Positions 17,601-32,109 of a DNA stretch of 64,000 bases are shown in pieces. The stretch lies in contig OU612067.1 in NCBI GenBank assembly GCA_914767715.1, positions 18,359,001 to 18,423,000 of the forward strand, read 5' to 3'. Made by a program: the position numbers and the translations under genes. Numbering within the stretch: the first letter of the stretch is position 1; every line of letters begins with the position of its first letter. Below the pieces are notes generated by a model that did no database searches, was not told where the DNA came from, and saw only the letters and a list, made by a program, of their open reading frames with translations. The DNA comes from Membranipora membranacea. Its lineage: Eukaryota; Bryozoa; Gymnolaemata; Cheilostomatida; Membraniporidae.

Positions 17601-20389
17601 ACGATCGGACAAAAATTGGCGAAGTTATAGCGAAAAAAGTCGTAAAATCGCGCGAAAGTGTTTATCTCACTGAGTTGAGCATCTTGGTGAAAAAAATGCG
17701 CATTTTGAAAAAACTTTCAAATTTCAAATTGAAACACTTATTCTGACTCAGTTTCTCGCTGCGAGTCTTTTGCCGCAAATATCGGGACGATCGGACAAAA
17801 ATTGGCGAAGTTATAGCGAAAAAAGTCGTAAAATCGCGCGAAAGTGTTTATCTCACTGAGTTGAGCATCTTGGTGAAAAAAATGCGCATTTTGAAAAAAC
17901 TTTCAAATTTCAAATTGAAACACTTATTCTGACTCAGTTTCTCGCTGCGAGTCTTTTGCCGCAAATATCGGGACGATCGGACAAAAATTGGCGAAGTTAC
18001 AGCGAAAAAAGTCGTAAAATCGCGCGAAAGTGTTTATCTCACTGAGTTGAGCATCTTGGTGAAAAAAATGCGCATTTTGAAAAAACTTTCAAATTTCAAA
18101 ATGAAAAACTTATTCTGACTCAGTTTCTCGCTGCGAGTCTTTTGCCGCAAATATCGGGACGATCGGACAAAAATTGGCGAAGTTATAGCGAAAAAAGTCG
18201 TAAAATCGCGCGAAAGTGTTTATCTCACTGAGTTGAGCATCTTGGTGAAAAAAATGCGCATTTTGAAAAAACTTTCAAATTTCAAACTGAAACACTTATA
18301 CAGACTCAGCTTTTCGCTGCGAGTCTAATGGCGCAAATATCGGGACGATCGGACAAGAATTGGCGAAGTTATAGCGAAAAACGTCGCTAAAACGGACGAA
18401 AGTGTTTATCTCACTGAGTTGAGCATCTTGGTGAACAAAATGCGCATTTTGAAAAAACTTTCAAATTTCAAATTGAAACACTTATTCTGACTCAGTTTCT
18501 CGCTGCGAGTCTTTTGCCGCAAATATCGGGACGATCGGACAAAAATTGGCGAAGTTATAGCGAAAAAGTCGTAAAATCGCGCGAAAGTGTTTATCTCACT
18601 GAGTTGAGCATCTTGGTGAAAAAAATGCGCATTTTGAAAAAAACTTTAAAATTTCAAATTGAAACACTTATTCTGACTCAGTTTCTCGCTGCGAGTCTTT
18701 TGCCGCAAATATCGGGACGATCGGACAAAAATTGGCGAAGTTATAGCGAAAAAAGTCGTAAAATTGCGCGAAAGTGTTTATCTCACTGAGTTGAGCATCT
18801 TGGTGAAAAAAATGCGCATTTTGAAAAAACTTTCAAATTTCAAATTGAAACACTTATTCTGACTCAGTTTCTCGCTGCGAGTCTTTTGCCGCAAATATCG
18901 GGACGATCGGACAAAAATTGGCGAAGTTATAGCGAAAAAAGTCGTAAAATCGCTCGAAAGTGTTTATCTCACTGAGTTGAGCATCTTGGTGAAAAAAATG
19001 CGCATTTTGAAAAAACTTTCAAATTTCAAATTGAAACACTTATTCTGACTCAGTTTCTCGCTGCGAGTCTTTTGCCGCAAATATCGGGACGATCGGACAA
19101 AAATTGGCGAAGTTATAGCGAAAAAAGTCGTAAAATTGCGCGAAAGTGTTTATCTCACTGAGTTGAGCATCTTGGTGAAAAAAATGGCGCATTTTGAAAA
19201 AACTTTCAAATTTCAAATTGAAACACTTATTCTGACTCAGTTTCTCGCTGCGAGTCTTTTGCCGCAAATATCGGGACGATCGGACAAAAATTGGCGAAGT
19301 TATAGCGAAAAAAGTTGTAAAATCGCGCGAAAGTGTTTATCTCACTGAGTTGAGCATCTTGGTGAAAAAAATGCGCATTTTGAAAAAACTTTCAAATTTC
19401 AAATTGAAACACTTATTCTGACTCAGTTTCTCGCTGCGAGTCTTTTGCCGCAAATATCGGGACGATCGGACAAAAATTGGCGAAGTTATAGCGAAAAAAG
19501 TCGTAAAATCGCGCGAAAGTGTTTATCTCACTGAGTTGAGCATCTTGGTGAAAAAAATGCGCATTTTGAAAAAACTTTCAAATTTCAAACTGAAACACTT
19601 ATTCAGACTCAGCTTTTCGCTGCGAGTCTAATGGCGCAAATATCGGGACGATCGGACAAGAATTGGCGAAGTTATAGCGAAAAACGTCGCTAAAACGGAC
19701 GAAAGTGTTTATCTCACTGAGTTGAGCATCTTGGTGAAAAAAATGCGCATTTTGAAAAAACTTTCAAATTTCAAATTGAAACACTTATTCTGACTCAGTT
19801 TCTCGCTGCGAGTCTTTTGCCGCAAATATCGGGACGATCGGACAAAAATTGGCGAAGTTATAGCGAAAAAAGTTGTAAAATCGCGCGAAAGTGTTTATCT
19901 CACTGAGTTGAGCATCTTGGTGAAAAAAATGCGCATTTTGAAAAAACTTTCAAATTTCAAATTGAAACACTTATTCTGACTCAGTTTCTCGCTGCGAGTC
20001 TTTTGCCGCAAATATCGGGACGATCGGACAAAAATTGGCGAAGTTATAGCGAAAAAAGTCGTAAAATCGCGCGAAAGTGTTTATCTCACTGAGTTGAGCA
20101 TCTTGGTGAAAAAAATGCGCATTTTGAAAAAACTTTCAAATTTCAAATTGAAACACTTATTCTGACTCAGTTTCTCGCTGCGAGTCTTTTGCCGCAAATA
20201 TCGGACGATCGGACAAAAATTGGCGAAGTTATAGCGAAAAAAGTCGTAAAATTGCGCGAAAGTGTTTATCTCACTGAGTTGAGCATCTTGGTGAAAAAAA
20301 TGCGCATTTTGAAAAAACTTTCAAATTTCAAATTGAAACACTTATTCTGACTCAGTTTCTCGCTGCGAGTCTTTTGCCGCAAATATCGG

Positions 20390-22200
20390 GACGATCAGAC
20401 AAAAATTGGCGAAGTTATAGCGAAAAAAGTCGTAAAATCGCGCGAAAGTGTTTATCTCACTGAGTTGAGCATCTTGGTGAAAAAAAATGCGCATTTTGAA
20501 AAAACTTTCAAATTTCAAATTGAAAACACTTATTCTGACTCAGTTTCTCGCTGCGAGTCTTTTGCCGCAAATATCGGGACGATCGGACAAAAATTGGCGA
20601 AGTTATAGCGAAAAAAGTTGTAAAATCGCGCGAAAGTGTTTATCTCACTGAGTTGAGCATCTTGGTGAAAAAAATGCGCATTTTGAAAAAACTTTCAAAT
20701 TTCAAATTGAAACACTTATTCTGACTCAGTTTCTCGCTGCGAGTCTTTTGCCGCAAATATCGGGACGATCGGACAAAAATTGGCGAAGTTATAGCGAAAA
20801 AAGTCGTAAAATCGCGCGAAAGTGTTTATCTCACTGAGTTGAGCATCTTGGTGAAAAAAATGCGCATTTTGAAAAAACTTTCAAATTTCAAACTGAAACA
20901 CTTATTCAGACTCAGCTTTTCGCTGCGAGTCTAATGGCGCAAATATCGGGACGATCGGCCAAGAATTGGCGAAGTTATAGCGAAAAACGTCGCTAAAACG
21001 GACGAAAGTGTTTATCTCACTGAGTTGAGCATCTTGGTGAAAAAAATGCGCATTTTGAAAAAACTTTCAAATTTCAAACTGAAACACTTATTCAGACTCA
21101 GCTTTTCGCTGCGAGTCTAATGGCGCAAATATCGGGACGATCGGCACAAGAATTGGCGAAGTTATAGCGAAAAAACGTCGGTAAAACGGACGAAAGTGTT
21201 TATCTCACTGAGTTGAGCATCTTGGTGAAAAAAATACGCATTTTGAAAAAACTTTCAAATTTCAAATTGAAACACTTGTTCTGACTCAGTTTCTCGCTGC
21301 GAGTCTTTTGCCGCAAATATCGGGACGATCGGACAAAAATTGGCGAAGTTATAGGGAAAAAAGTCGTAAAATCGCGCGAAAGTGTTTATCTCACTGAGTT
21401 GAGCATCTTGGTGAAAAAAATGCGCATTTTGAAAAAACTTTCAAATTTCAAACTGAAACACTTATTCAGACTCAGCTTTTCGCTGCGAGTCTAATGGCGC
21501 AAATATCGGGACGATCGGACAAGAATTGGCGAAGTTATAGCGAAAAACGTCGCTAAAACGGACGAAAGTGTTTATCTCACTGAGTTGAGCATCTTTGTGA
21601 AAAAAATGCGCATTTTGAAAAAACTTTCAAATTTCAAACTGAAACACTTATTCAGACTCAGCTTTTCGCTGCGAGTCTAATGGCGCAAATATCGGGACGA
21701 TCGGACAAGAATTGGCGAAGTTATAGCGAAAAACGTCGCTAAAACGGACGAAAGTGTTTATCTCACTGAGTTGAGCATCTTGGTGAAAAAAATGCGCATT
21801 TTGAAAAAACTTTCAAATTTCAAATTGAAACACTTATTCTGACTCAGTTTCTCGCTGCCAGTCTTTTGCCGCAAATATCGGGACGATCGGACAAAAATTG
21901 GCGAAGTTATAGCGAAAAAAGTCGTAAAATCGCGCGAAAGTGTTTATCTCACTGAGTTGAGCATCTTGGTGAAAAAAAATGCGCATTTTGAAAAAACTTT
22001 CAAATTTCAAATTGAAACACTTATTCTGACTCAGTTTCTCGCTGCGAGTCTTTTGCCGCAAATATCGGGACGATCGGACAAAAATTGGCGAAGTTATAGC
22101 GAAAAAAGTCGTAAAAATCGCGCGAAAGTGTTTATCTCACTGAGTTGAGCATCTTGGTGAAAAAAATGCGCATTTTGAAAAAACTTTCAAGTTTCAAATT
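20390..22200. repeat. Higher-order block, copy 1 of 3
   Basis: The ordered variants are GACGATCAGAC (20391), GATCGGCCAAG (near 20954), CGTCGGTAAAAC (near 21177), ACTTGTTCTG (near 21276), CATCTTTGTG (21591), CTGCCAGTC (21856) and CAAGTTTCAAATTG (22189). This block recurs at about 27095-28900 (36 monomers later) and, with some markers lost, at about 32110-33920 (27 monomers further). Confidence 0.85.
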
Positions 22201-24456
22201 GAAACACTTATTCTGACTCAGTTTCTCGCTGCGAGTCTTTTGCCGCAAATATCGGGACGATCGGACAAGAATTGGCGAAGTTATAGCGAAAAACGTCGCT
22301 AAAACGGACGAAAGTGTTTATCTCACTGAGTTGAGCATCTTGGTGAAAAAAATGCGCATTTTGAAAAAACTTTCAAATTTCAAATTGAAACACTTATTCT
22401 GACTCAGTTTCTCGCTGCGAGTCTTTTGCCGCAAATATCGGGACGATCGGACAAAAATTGGCGAAGTTATAGCGAAAAAAATCGTAAAAATCGCGCGAAA
22501 GTGTTTATCTCACTGAGTTGAGCATCTTGGTGAAAAAAATGCGCATTTTGAAAAAACTTTCAAATTTCAAATTGAAACACTTATTCTCACTCAGTTTCTC
22601 GCTGCGAGTCTTTTGCCGCAAATATCGGGACGATCGGACAAAAATTGGCGAAGTTATAGCGAAAAAAGTTGTAAAATCGCGCGAAAGTGTTTATCTCACT
22701 GAGTTGAGCATCTTGGTGAAAAAAATGCGCATTTTGAAAAAACTTTCAAATTTCAAATTGAAACACTTATTCTGACTCAGTTTCTCGCTGCGAGTCTTTT
22801 GCCGCAAATATCGGGACGATCGGACAAAAATTGGCGAAGTTATAGCGAAAAAAGTTGTAAAATCGCGCGAAAGTGTTTATCTCACTGAGTTGAGCATCTT
22901 GGTGAAAAAAATGCGCATTTTGAAAAAACTTTCAAATTTCAAATTGAAACACTTATTCTGACTCAGTTTCTCGCTGCGAGTCTTTTGCCGCAAATATCGG
23001 GACGATCGGACAAGAATTGGCGAAGTTATAGCGAAAAACGTCGCTAAAACGGACGAAAGTGTTTATCTCACTGAGTTGAGCATCTTGGTGAAAAAAATGC
23101 GCATTTTGAAAAAACTTTCAAATTTCAAACTGAAACACTTATTCAGACTCAGCTTTTCGCTGCGAGTCTAATGGCGCAAATATCGGGACGATCGGACAAG
23201 AATTGGCGAAGTTATAGCGAAAAACGTCGCTAAAACGGACGAAAGTGTTTATCTCACTGAGTTGAGCATCTTGGTGAAAAAAATACGCATTTTGAAAAAA
23301 CTTTCAAATTTCAAATTGAAACACTTATTCTGACTCAGTTTCTCGCTGCGAGTCTTTTGCCGCAAATATCGGGACGATCGGACAAAAATTGGCGAAGTTA
23401 TAGCGAAAAAAGTCGTCAAATCGCGCGAAAGTGTTTATCTCACTGAGTTGAGCATCTTGGTGAAAAAAATGCGCATTTTGAAAAAACTTTCAAATTTCAA
23501 ACTGAAACACTTATTCAGACTCAGCTTTTCGCTGCGAGTCTAATGGCGCAAATATCGGGACGATCGGACAAGAATTGGCGAAGTTATAGCGAAAAACGTC
23601 GCTAAAACGGACGAAAGTGTTTATCTCACTGAGTTGAGCATCTTGGTGAAAAAAATGCGCATTTTGAAAAAACTTTCAAATTTCAAATTGAAACACTTAT
23701 TCTGACTCAGTTTCTCGCTGCGAGTCTTTTGCCGCAAATATCGGGACGATCGGACAAAAATTGGCGAAGTTATAGCGAAAAAAGTCGTAAAATCGCGCGA
23801 AAGTGTTTATCTCACTGAGTTGAGCATCTTGGTGAAAAAAATGCGCATTTTGAAAAAACTTTCAAATTTCAAATTGAAACACTTATTCTGACTCAGTTTC
23901 TCGCTGCGAGTCTTTTGCCGCAAATATCGGGACGATCGGACAAAAATTGGCGAAGTTATAGCGAAAAAAGTCGTAAAATCGCGCGAAAGTGTTTATCTCA
24001 CTGAGTTGAGCATCTTGGTGAAAAAAATGCGCATTTTGAAAAAACTTTCAAATTTCAAATTGAAACACTTATTCTGACTCAGTTTCTCGCTGCGAGTCTT
24101 TTGCCGCAAATATCGGGACGATCGGACAAAAATTGGCGAAGTTATAGCGAAAAAAGTCGTAAAATCGCGCGAAAGTGTTTATCTCACTGAGTTGAGCATC
24201 TTGGTGAAAAAAATGCGCATTTTGAAAAAACTTTCAAATTTCAAATTGAAACCCTTATTCTGACTCGGTTTCTCGCTGCGAGTCTTTTGCCGCAAATATC
24301 GGGACGATCGGACAAAAATTGGCGAAGTTATAGCGAAAAAAGTCGTAAAATCGCGCGAAAGTGTTTATCTCACTGAGTTGAGCATCTTGGTGAAAAAAAT
24401 GCGCATTTTGAAAAAACTTTCAAATTTCAAATTGAAACACTTATTCTGACTCAGTT

Positions 24457-25610
24457 TCTCGCTGCAAGTCTTTTGCCGCAAATATCGGGACGATCGGACA
24501 AAAATTGGCGAAGTTATAGCGAAAAAAGTCGTAAAATCGCTCGAAAGTGTTTATCTCACTGAGTTGAGCATCTTGGTGAAAAAAATGCGCATTTTGAAAA
24601 AACTTTCAAATTTCAAATTGAAACACTTATTCTGACTCAGTTTCTCGCTGCGAGTCTTTTGCCGCAAATATCGGGACGATCGGACAAGAATTGGCGAAGT
24701 TATAGCGAAAAAAGTCGTAAAATCGCGCGAAAGTGTTTATCTCACTGAGTTGAGCATCTTGGTGAAAAAAATGCGCATTTTGAAAAAACTTTCAAATTTC
24801 AAATTGAAACACTTATTCTGACTCAGTTTCTCGCTGCGAGTCTTTTGCCGCAAATATCGGGACGATCGGACAAAAATTGGCGAAGTTATAGCGAAAAAAG
24901 TCGTAAAATCGCGCGAAAGTGTTTATCTCACTGAGTTGAGCATCTTGGTGAAAAAAATGCGCATTTTGAAAAAACTTTCAAATTTCAAATTGAAACACTT
25001 ATTCTGACTCAGTTTTTCGCTGCGAGTCTTTTGCCGCAAATATCGGGACGATCGGACAAAAATTGGCGAAGTTATAGCGAAAAAAGTCGTAAAATCGCGC
25101 GAAAGTGTTTATCTCACTGAGTTGAGCATCTTGGTGAAAAAAATGCGCATTTTGAAAAAACTTTCAAATTTAAAATTGAAACACTTATTCTGACTCAGTT
25201 TCTCGCTGCGAGTCTTTTGCCGCAAATATCGGGACGATCGGACAAAAATTGGCGAAGTTATAGCGAAAAAAGTCGTAAAATCGCGCGAAAGTGTTTATCT
25301 CACTGAGTTGAGCATCTTGGTGAAAAAAATGCGCATTTTGAAAAAAACTTTCAAATTTCAAATTGAAACACTTATTCTGACTCAGTTTCTCGCTGCGAGT
25401 CTTTTGCCCCAAATATCGGGACGATCGGACAAAAATTGGCGAAGTTATAGCGAAAAAAGTCGTAAAATCGCGCGAAAGTGTTTATCTCACTGAGTTGAGC
25501 ATCTTGGTGAAAAAAATGCGCATTTTGAAAAAACTTTCAAATTTCAAATTGAAACACTTATTCTGACTCAGTTTCTCGCTGCGAGTCTTTTGCCGCAAAA
25601 TATCGGGACG
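24457..25610. repeat. Second copy of the 16450-17600 block
   Basis: It carries the same ordered private variants as 16450-17600. It lacks two extra-A homopolymer variants present in the first copy (near 16764 and 16950), so those differences postdate the duplication or are sequencing errors near the contig edge. Confidence 0.85.
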
Positions 25611-27094
25611 ATCGGACAAAAATTGGCGAAGTTATAGCGAAAAAAGTCGTAAAATCGCGCGAAAGTGTTTATCTCACTGAGTTGAGCATCTTGGTGAAAA
25701 AAATGCGCATTTTGAAAAAACTTTCAAATTTCAAATTGAAACACTTATTCTGACTCAGTTTCTCGCTGCGAGTCTTTTGCCGCAAATATCGGGACGATCG
25801 GACAAAAATTGGCGAAGTTATAGCGAAAAAAGTCGTAAAATCGCGCGAAAGTGTTTATCTCACTGAGTTGAGCATCTTGGTGAAAAAAATGCGCATTTTG
25901 AAAAAACTTTCAAATTTCAAATTGAAACACTTATTCTGACTCAGTTTCTCGCTGCAAGTCTTTTGCCGCAAATATCGGGACGATCGGACAAAAATTGGCG
26001 AAGTTATAGCGAAAAAAGTCGTAAAATCGCGCGAAAGTGTTTATCTCACTGAGTTGAGCATCTTGGTGAAAAAAATGCGCATTTTGAAAAAACTTTCAAA
26101 TTTCAAATTGAAACACTTATTCTGACTCAGTTTCTCGCTGCGAGTCTTTTGCCGCAAATATCGGGACGATCGGACAAAAATTGGCGAAGTTATAGCGAAA
26201 AAAGTCGTAAAATCGCGCGAAAGTGTTTATCTCACTGAGTTGAGCATCTTGGTGAAAATAATGCGCATTTTGAAAAAACTTTCAAATTTCAAACTGAAAC
26301 ACTTATTCAGACTCAGCTTTTCGCTGCGAGTCTAATGGCGCAAATATCGGGACGATCGGACAAGAATTGGCGAAGTTATAGCGAAAAACGTCGCTAAAAC
26401 GGACGAAAGTGTTTATCTCACTGAGTTGAGCATCTTGGTGAAAAAAATGCGCATTTTGAAAAAACTTTCAAATTTCAAATTGAAACACTTATTCTGACTC
26501 AGTTTCTCGCTGCGAGTCTTTTGCCGCAAATATCGGGACGATCGGACAAAAATTGGCGAAGTTATAGCGAAAAAAGTTGTAAAATCGCGCGAAAGTGTTT
26601 ATCTCACTGAGTTGAGCATCTTGGTGAAAAAAATGCGCATTTTGAAAAAACTTTCAAATTTCAAATTGAAACACTTATTCTGACTCAGTTTCTCGCTGCG
26701 AGTCTTTTGCCGCAAATATCGGGACGATCGGACAAAAATTGGCGAAGTTATAGCGAAAAAAGTCGTAAAATCGCGCGAAAGTGTTTATCTCACTGAGTTG
26801 AGCATCTTGGTGAAAAAAATGCGCATTTTGAAAAAACTTTCAAATTTCAAATTGAAACACTTATTCTGACTCAGTTTCTCGCTGCGAGTCTTTTGCCGCA
26901 AATATCGGGACGATCGGACAAAAATTGGCGAAGTTATAGCGAAAAAAGTCGTAAAATTGCGCGAAAGTGTTTATCTCACTGAGTTGAGCATCTTGGTGAA
27001 AAAAATGCGCATTTTGAAAAAACTTTCAAATTTCAAATTGAAACACTTATTCTGACTCAGTTTCTCGCTGCGAGTCTTTTGCCGCAAATATCGG

Positions 27095-28900
27095 GACGAT
27101 CAGACAAAAATTGGCGAAGTTATAGCGAAAAAAGTCGTAAAATCGCGCGAAAGTGTTTATCTCACTGAGTTGAGCATCTTGGTGAAAAAAATGCGCATTT
27201 TGAAAAAACTTTCAAATTTCAAATTGAAACACTTATTCTGACTCAGTTTCTCGCTGCGAGTCTTTTGCCGCAAATATCGGGACGATCGGACAAAAATTGG
27301 CGAAGTTATAGCGAAAAAAGTTGTAAAATCGCGCGAAAGTGTTTATCTCACTGAGTTGAGCATCTTGGTGAAAAAAATGCGCATTTTGAAAAAACTTTCA
27401 AATTTCAAATTGAAACACTTATTCTGACTCAGTTTCTCGCTGCGAGTCTTTTGCCGCAAATATCGGGACGATCGGACAAAAATTGGCGAAGTTATAGCGA
27501 AAAAAGTCGTAAAATCGCGCGAAAGTGTTTATCTCACTGAGTTGAGCATCTTGGTGAAAAAAATGCGCATTTTGAAAAAACTTTCAAATTTCAAACTGAA
27601 ACACTTATTCAGACTCAGCTTTTCGCTGCGAGTCTAATGGCGCAAATATCGGGACGATCGGCCAAGAATTGGCGAAGTTATAGCGAAAAACGTCGCTAAA
27701 ACGGACGAAAGTGTTTATCTCACTGAGTTGAGCATCTTGGTGAAAAAAATGCGCATTTTGAAAAAACTTTCAAATTTCAAACTGAAACACTTATTCAGAC
27801 TCAGCTTTTCGCTGCGAGTCTAATGGCGCAAATATCGGGACGATCGGACAAGAATTGGCGAAGTTATAGCGAAAAACGTCGGTAAAACGGACGAAAGTGT
27901 TTATCTCACTGAGTTGAGCATCTTGGTGAAAAAAATACGCATTTTGAAAAAACTTTCAAATTTCAAATTGAAACACTTGTTCTGACTCAGTTTCTCGCTG
28001 CGAGTCTTTTGCCGCAAATATCGGGACGATCGGACAAAAATTGGCGAAGTTATAGCGAAAAAAGTCGTAAAATCGCGCGAAAGTGTTTATCTCACTGAGT
28101 TGAGCATCTTGGTGAAAAAAATGCGCATTTTGAAAAAACTTTCAAATTTCAAACTGAAACACTTATTCAGACTCAGCTTTTCGCTGCGAGTCTAATGGCG
28201 CAAATATCGGGACGATCGGACAAGAATTGGCGAAGTTATAGCGAAAAACGTCGCTAAAACGGACGAAAGTGTTTATCTCACTGAGTTGAGCATCTTTGTG
28301 AAAAAAATGCGCATTTTGAAAAAACTTTCAAATTTCAAACTGAAACACTTATTCAGACTCAGCTTTTCGCTGCGAGTCTAATGGCGCAAATATCGGGACG
28401 ATCGGACAAGAATTGGCGAAGTTATAGCGAAAAACGTCGCTAAAACGGACGAAAGTGTTTATCTCACTGAGTTGAGCATCTTGGTGAAAAAAATGCGCAT
28501 TTTGAAAAAACTTTCAAATTTCAAATTGAAACACTTATTCTGACTCAGTTTCTCGCTGCCAGTCTTTTGCCGCAAATATCGGGACGATCGGACAAAAATT
28601 GGCGAAGTTATAGCGAAAAAAGTCGTAAAATCGCGCGAAAGTGTTTATCTCACTGAGTTGAGCATCTTGGTGAAAAAAATGCGCATTTTGAAAAAACTTT
28701 CAAATTTCAAATTGAAACACTTATTCTGACTCAGTTTCTCGCTGCGAGTCTTTTGCCGCAAATATCGGGACGATCGGACAAAAATTGGCGAAGTTATAGC
28801 GAAAAAAGTCGTAAAATCGCGCGAAAGTGTTTATCTCACTGAGTTGAGCATCTTGGTGAAAAAAATGCGCATTTTGAAAAAACTTTCAAGTTTCAAATTG
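27095..28900. repeat. Higher-order block, copy 2 of 3
   Basis: All seven markers listed for 20390-22200 are present in order, offset about 6.70 kb (36 x 186 = 6696). The CATCTTTGTG marker is at 28289. Confidence 0.85.
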
Positions 28901-31900
28901 AAACACTTATTCTGACTCAGTTTCTCGCTGCGAGTCTTTTGCCGCAAATATCGGGACGATCGGACAAGAATTGGCGAAGTTATAGCGAAAAACGTCGCTA
29001 AAACGGACGAAAGTGTTTATCTCACTGAGTTGAGCATCTTGGTGAAAAAAATGCGCATTTTGAAAAAACTTTCAAATTTCAAATTGAAACACTTATTCTG
29101 ACTCAGTTTCTCGCTGCGAGTCTTTTGCCGCAAATATCGGGACGATCGGACAAAAATTGGCGAAGTTATAGCGAAAAAAATCGTAAAATCGCGCGAAAGT
29201 GTTTATCTCACTGAGTTGAGCATCTTGGTGAAAAAAATGCGCATTTTGAAAAAACTTTCAAATTTCAAATTGAAACACTTATTCTGACTCAGTTTCTCGC
29301 TGCGAGTCTTTTGCCGCAAATATCGGGACGATCGGACAAAAATTGGCGAAGTTATAGCGAAAAAAGTTGTAAAATCGCGCGAAAGTGTTTATCTCACTGA
29401 GTTGAGCATCTTGGTGAAAAAAATGCGCATTTTGAAAAAACTTTCAAATTTCAAATTGAAACACTTATTCTGACTCAGTTTCTCGCTGCGAGTCTTTTGC
29501 CGCAAATATCGGGACGATCGGACAAAAATTGGCGAAGTTATAGCGAAAAAAGTTGTAAAATCGCGCGAAAGTGTTTATCTCACTGAGTTGAGCATCTTGG
29601 TGAAAAAAATGCGCATTTTGAAAAAACTTTCAAATTTCAAATTGAAACACTTATTCTGACTCAGTTTCTCGCTGCGAGTCTTTTGCCGCAAATATCGGGA
29701 CGATCGGACAAGAATTGGCGAAGTTATAGCGAAAAACGTCGCTAAAACGGACGAAAGTGTTTATCTCACTGAGTTGAGCATCTTGGTGAAAAAAATGCGC
29801 ATTTTGAAAAAACTTTCAAATTTCAAACTGAAACACTTATTCAGACTCAGCTTTTCGCTGCGAGTCTAATGGCGCAAATATCGGGACGATCGGACAAGAA
29901 TTGGCGAAGTTATAGCGAAAAACGTCGCTAAAACGGACGAAAGTGTTTATCTCACTGAGTTGAGCATCTTGGTGAAAAAAATACGCATTTTGAAAAAACT
30001 TTCAAATTTCAAATTGAAACACTTATTCTGACTCAGTTTCTCGCTGCGAGTCTTTTGCCGCAAATATCGGGACGATCGGACAAAAATTGGCGAAGTTATA
30101 GCGAAAAAAGTCGTAAAATCGCGCGAAAGTGTTTATCTCACTGAGTTGAGCATCTTGGTGAAAAAAATGCGCATTTTGAAAAAACTTTCAAATTTCAAAC
30201 TGAAACACTTATTCAGACTCAGCTTTTCGCTGCGAGTCTAATGGCGCAAATATCGGGACGATCGGACAAGAATTGGCGAAGTTATAGCGAAAAACGTCGC
30301 TAAAACGGACGAAAGTGTTTATCTCACTGAGTTGAGCATCTTGGTGAAAAAAATGCGCATTTTGAAAAAACTTTCAAATTTCAAATTGAAACACTTATTC
30401 TGACTCAGTTTCTCGCTGCGAGTCTTTTGCCGCAAATATCGGGACGATCGGACAAAAATTGGCGAAGTTATAGCGAAAAAAGTCGTAAAATCGCGCGAAA
30501 GTGTTTATCTCACTGAGTTGAGCATCTTGGTGAAAAAAATGCGCATTTTGAAAAAACTTTCAAATTTCAAATTGAAACACTTATTCTGACTCAGTTTCTC
30601 GCTGCGAGTCTTTTGCCGCAAATATCGGGACGATCGGACAAAAATTGGCGAAGTTATAGCGAAAAAAGTCGTAAAATCGCGCGAAAGTGTTTATCTCACT
30701 GAGTTGAGCATCTTGGTGAAAAAAATGCGCATTTTGAAAAAACTTTCAAATTTCAAATTGAAACACTTATTCTGACTCAGTTTCTCGCTGCGAGTCTTTT
30801 GCCGCAAATATCGGGACGATCGGACAAAAATTGGCGAAGTTATAGCGAAAAAAGTCGTAAAATCGCGCGAAAGTGTTTATCTCACTGAGTTGAGCATCTT
30901 GGTGAAAAAAATGCGCATTTTGAAAAAACTTTCAAATTTCAAATTGAAACACTTATTCTGACTCAGTTTCTCGCTGCGAGTCTTTTGCCGCAAATATCGG
31001 GACGATCGGACAAAAATTGGCGAAGTTATAGCGAAAAAAGTCGTAAAATCGCGCGAAAGTGTTTATCTCACTGAGTTGAGCATCTTGGTGAAAAAAATGC
31101 GCATTTTGAAAAAACTTTCAAATTTCAAATTGAAACACTTATTCTGACTCAGTTTCTCGCTGCGAGTCTTTTGCCGCAAATATCGGGACGATCGGACAAA
31201 AATTGGCGAAGTTATAGCGAAAAAAGTCGTAAAATCGCGCGAAAGTGTTTATCTCACTGAGTTGAGCATCTTGGTGAAAAAAATGCGCATTTTGAAAAAA
31301 CTTTCAAATTTCAAACTGAAACACATATTCAGACTCAGCTTTTCGCTGCGAGTCTAATGGCGCAAATATCGGGACGATCGGACAAGAATTGGCGAAGTTA
31401 TAGCGAAAAACGTCGCTAAAACGGACGAAAGTGTTTATCTCACTGAGTTGAGCATCTTGGTGAAAAAAATGCGCATTTTGAAAAAACTTTCAAATTTCAA
31501 ACTGAAACACTTATTCAGACTCAGCTTTTCGCTGCGAGTCTAATGGCGCAAATATCGGGACGATCGGACAAGAATTGGCGAAGTTATAGCGAAAAACGTC
31601 GCTAAAACGGACGAAAGTGTTTATCTCACTGAGTTGAGCATCTTGGTGAAAAAAATGCGCATTTTGAAAAAAACTTTCAAATTTCAAATTGAAACACTTA
31701 TTCTGACTCAGTTTCTCGCTGCGAGTCTTTTGCCGCAAATATCGGGACGATCGGACAAAAATTGGCGAAGTTATAGCGAAAAAAGTCGTAAAATCGCGCG
31801 AAAGTGTTTATCTCACTGAGTTGAGCATCTTGGTGAAAAAAAATGCGCATTTTGAAAAAACTTTCAAATTTCAAACTGAAACACTTATTCAGACTCAGCT

Positions 31901-32109
31901 TTTCGCTGCGAGTCTAATGGCGCAAATATCGGGACGATCGGACAAGAATTGGCGAAGTTATAGCGAAAAACGTCGCTAAAACGGACGAAAGTATTTATCT
32001 CACTGAGTTGAGCATCTTGGTGAAAAAAAATGCGCATTTTGAAAAAACTTTCAAATTGAAACACTTATTCTGACTCAGTTTCTCGCTGCGAGTCTTTTGC
32101 CGCAAATAT

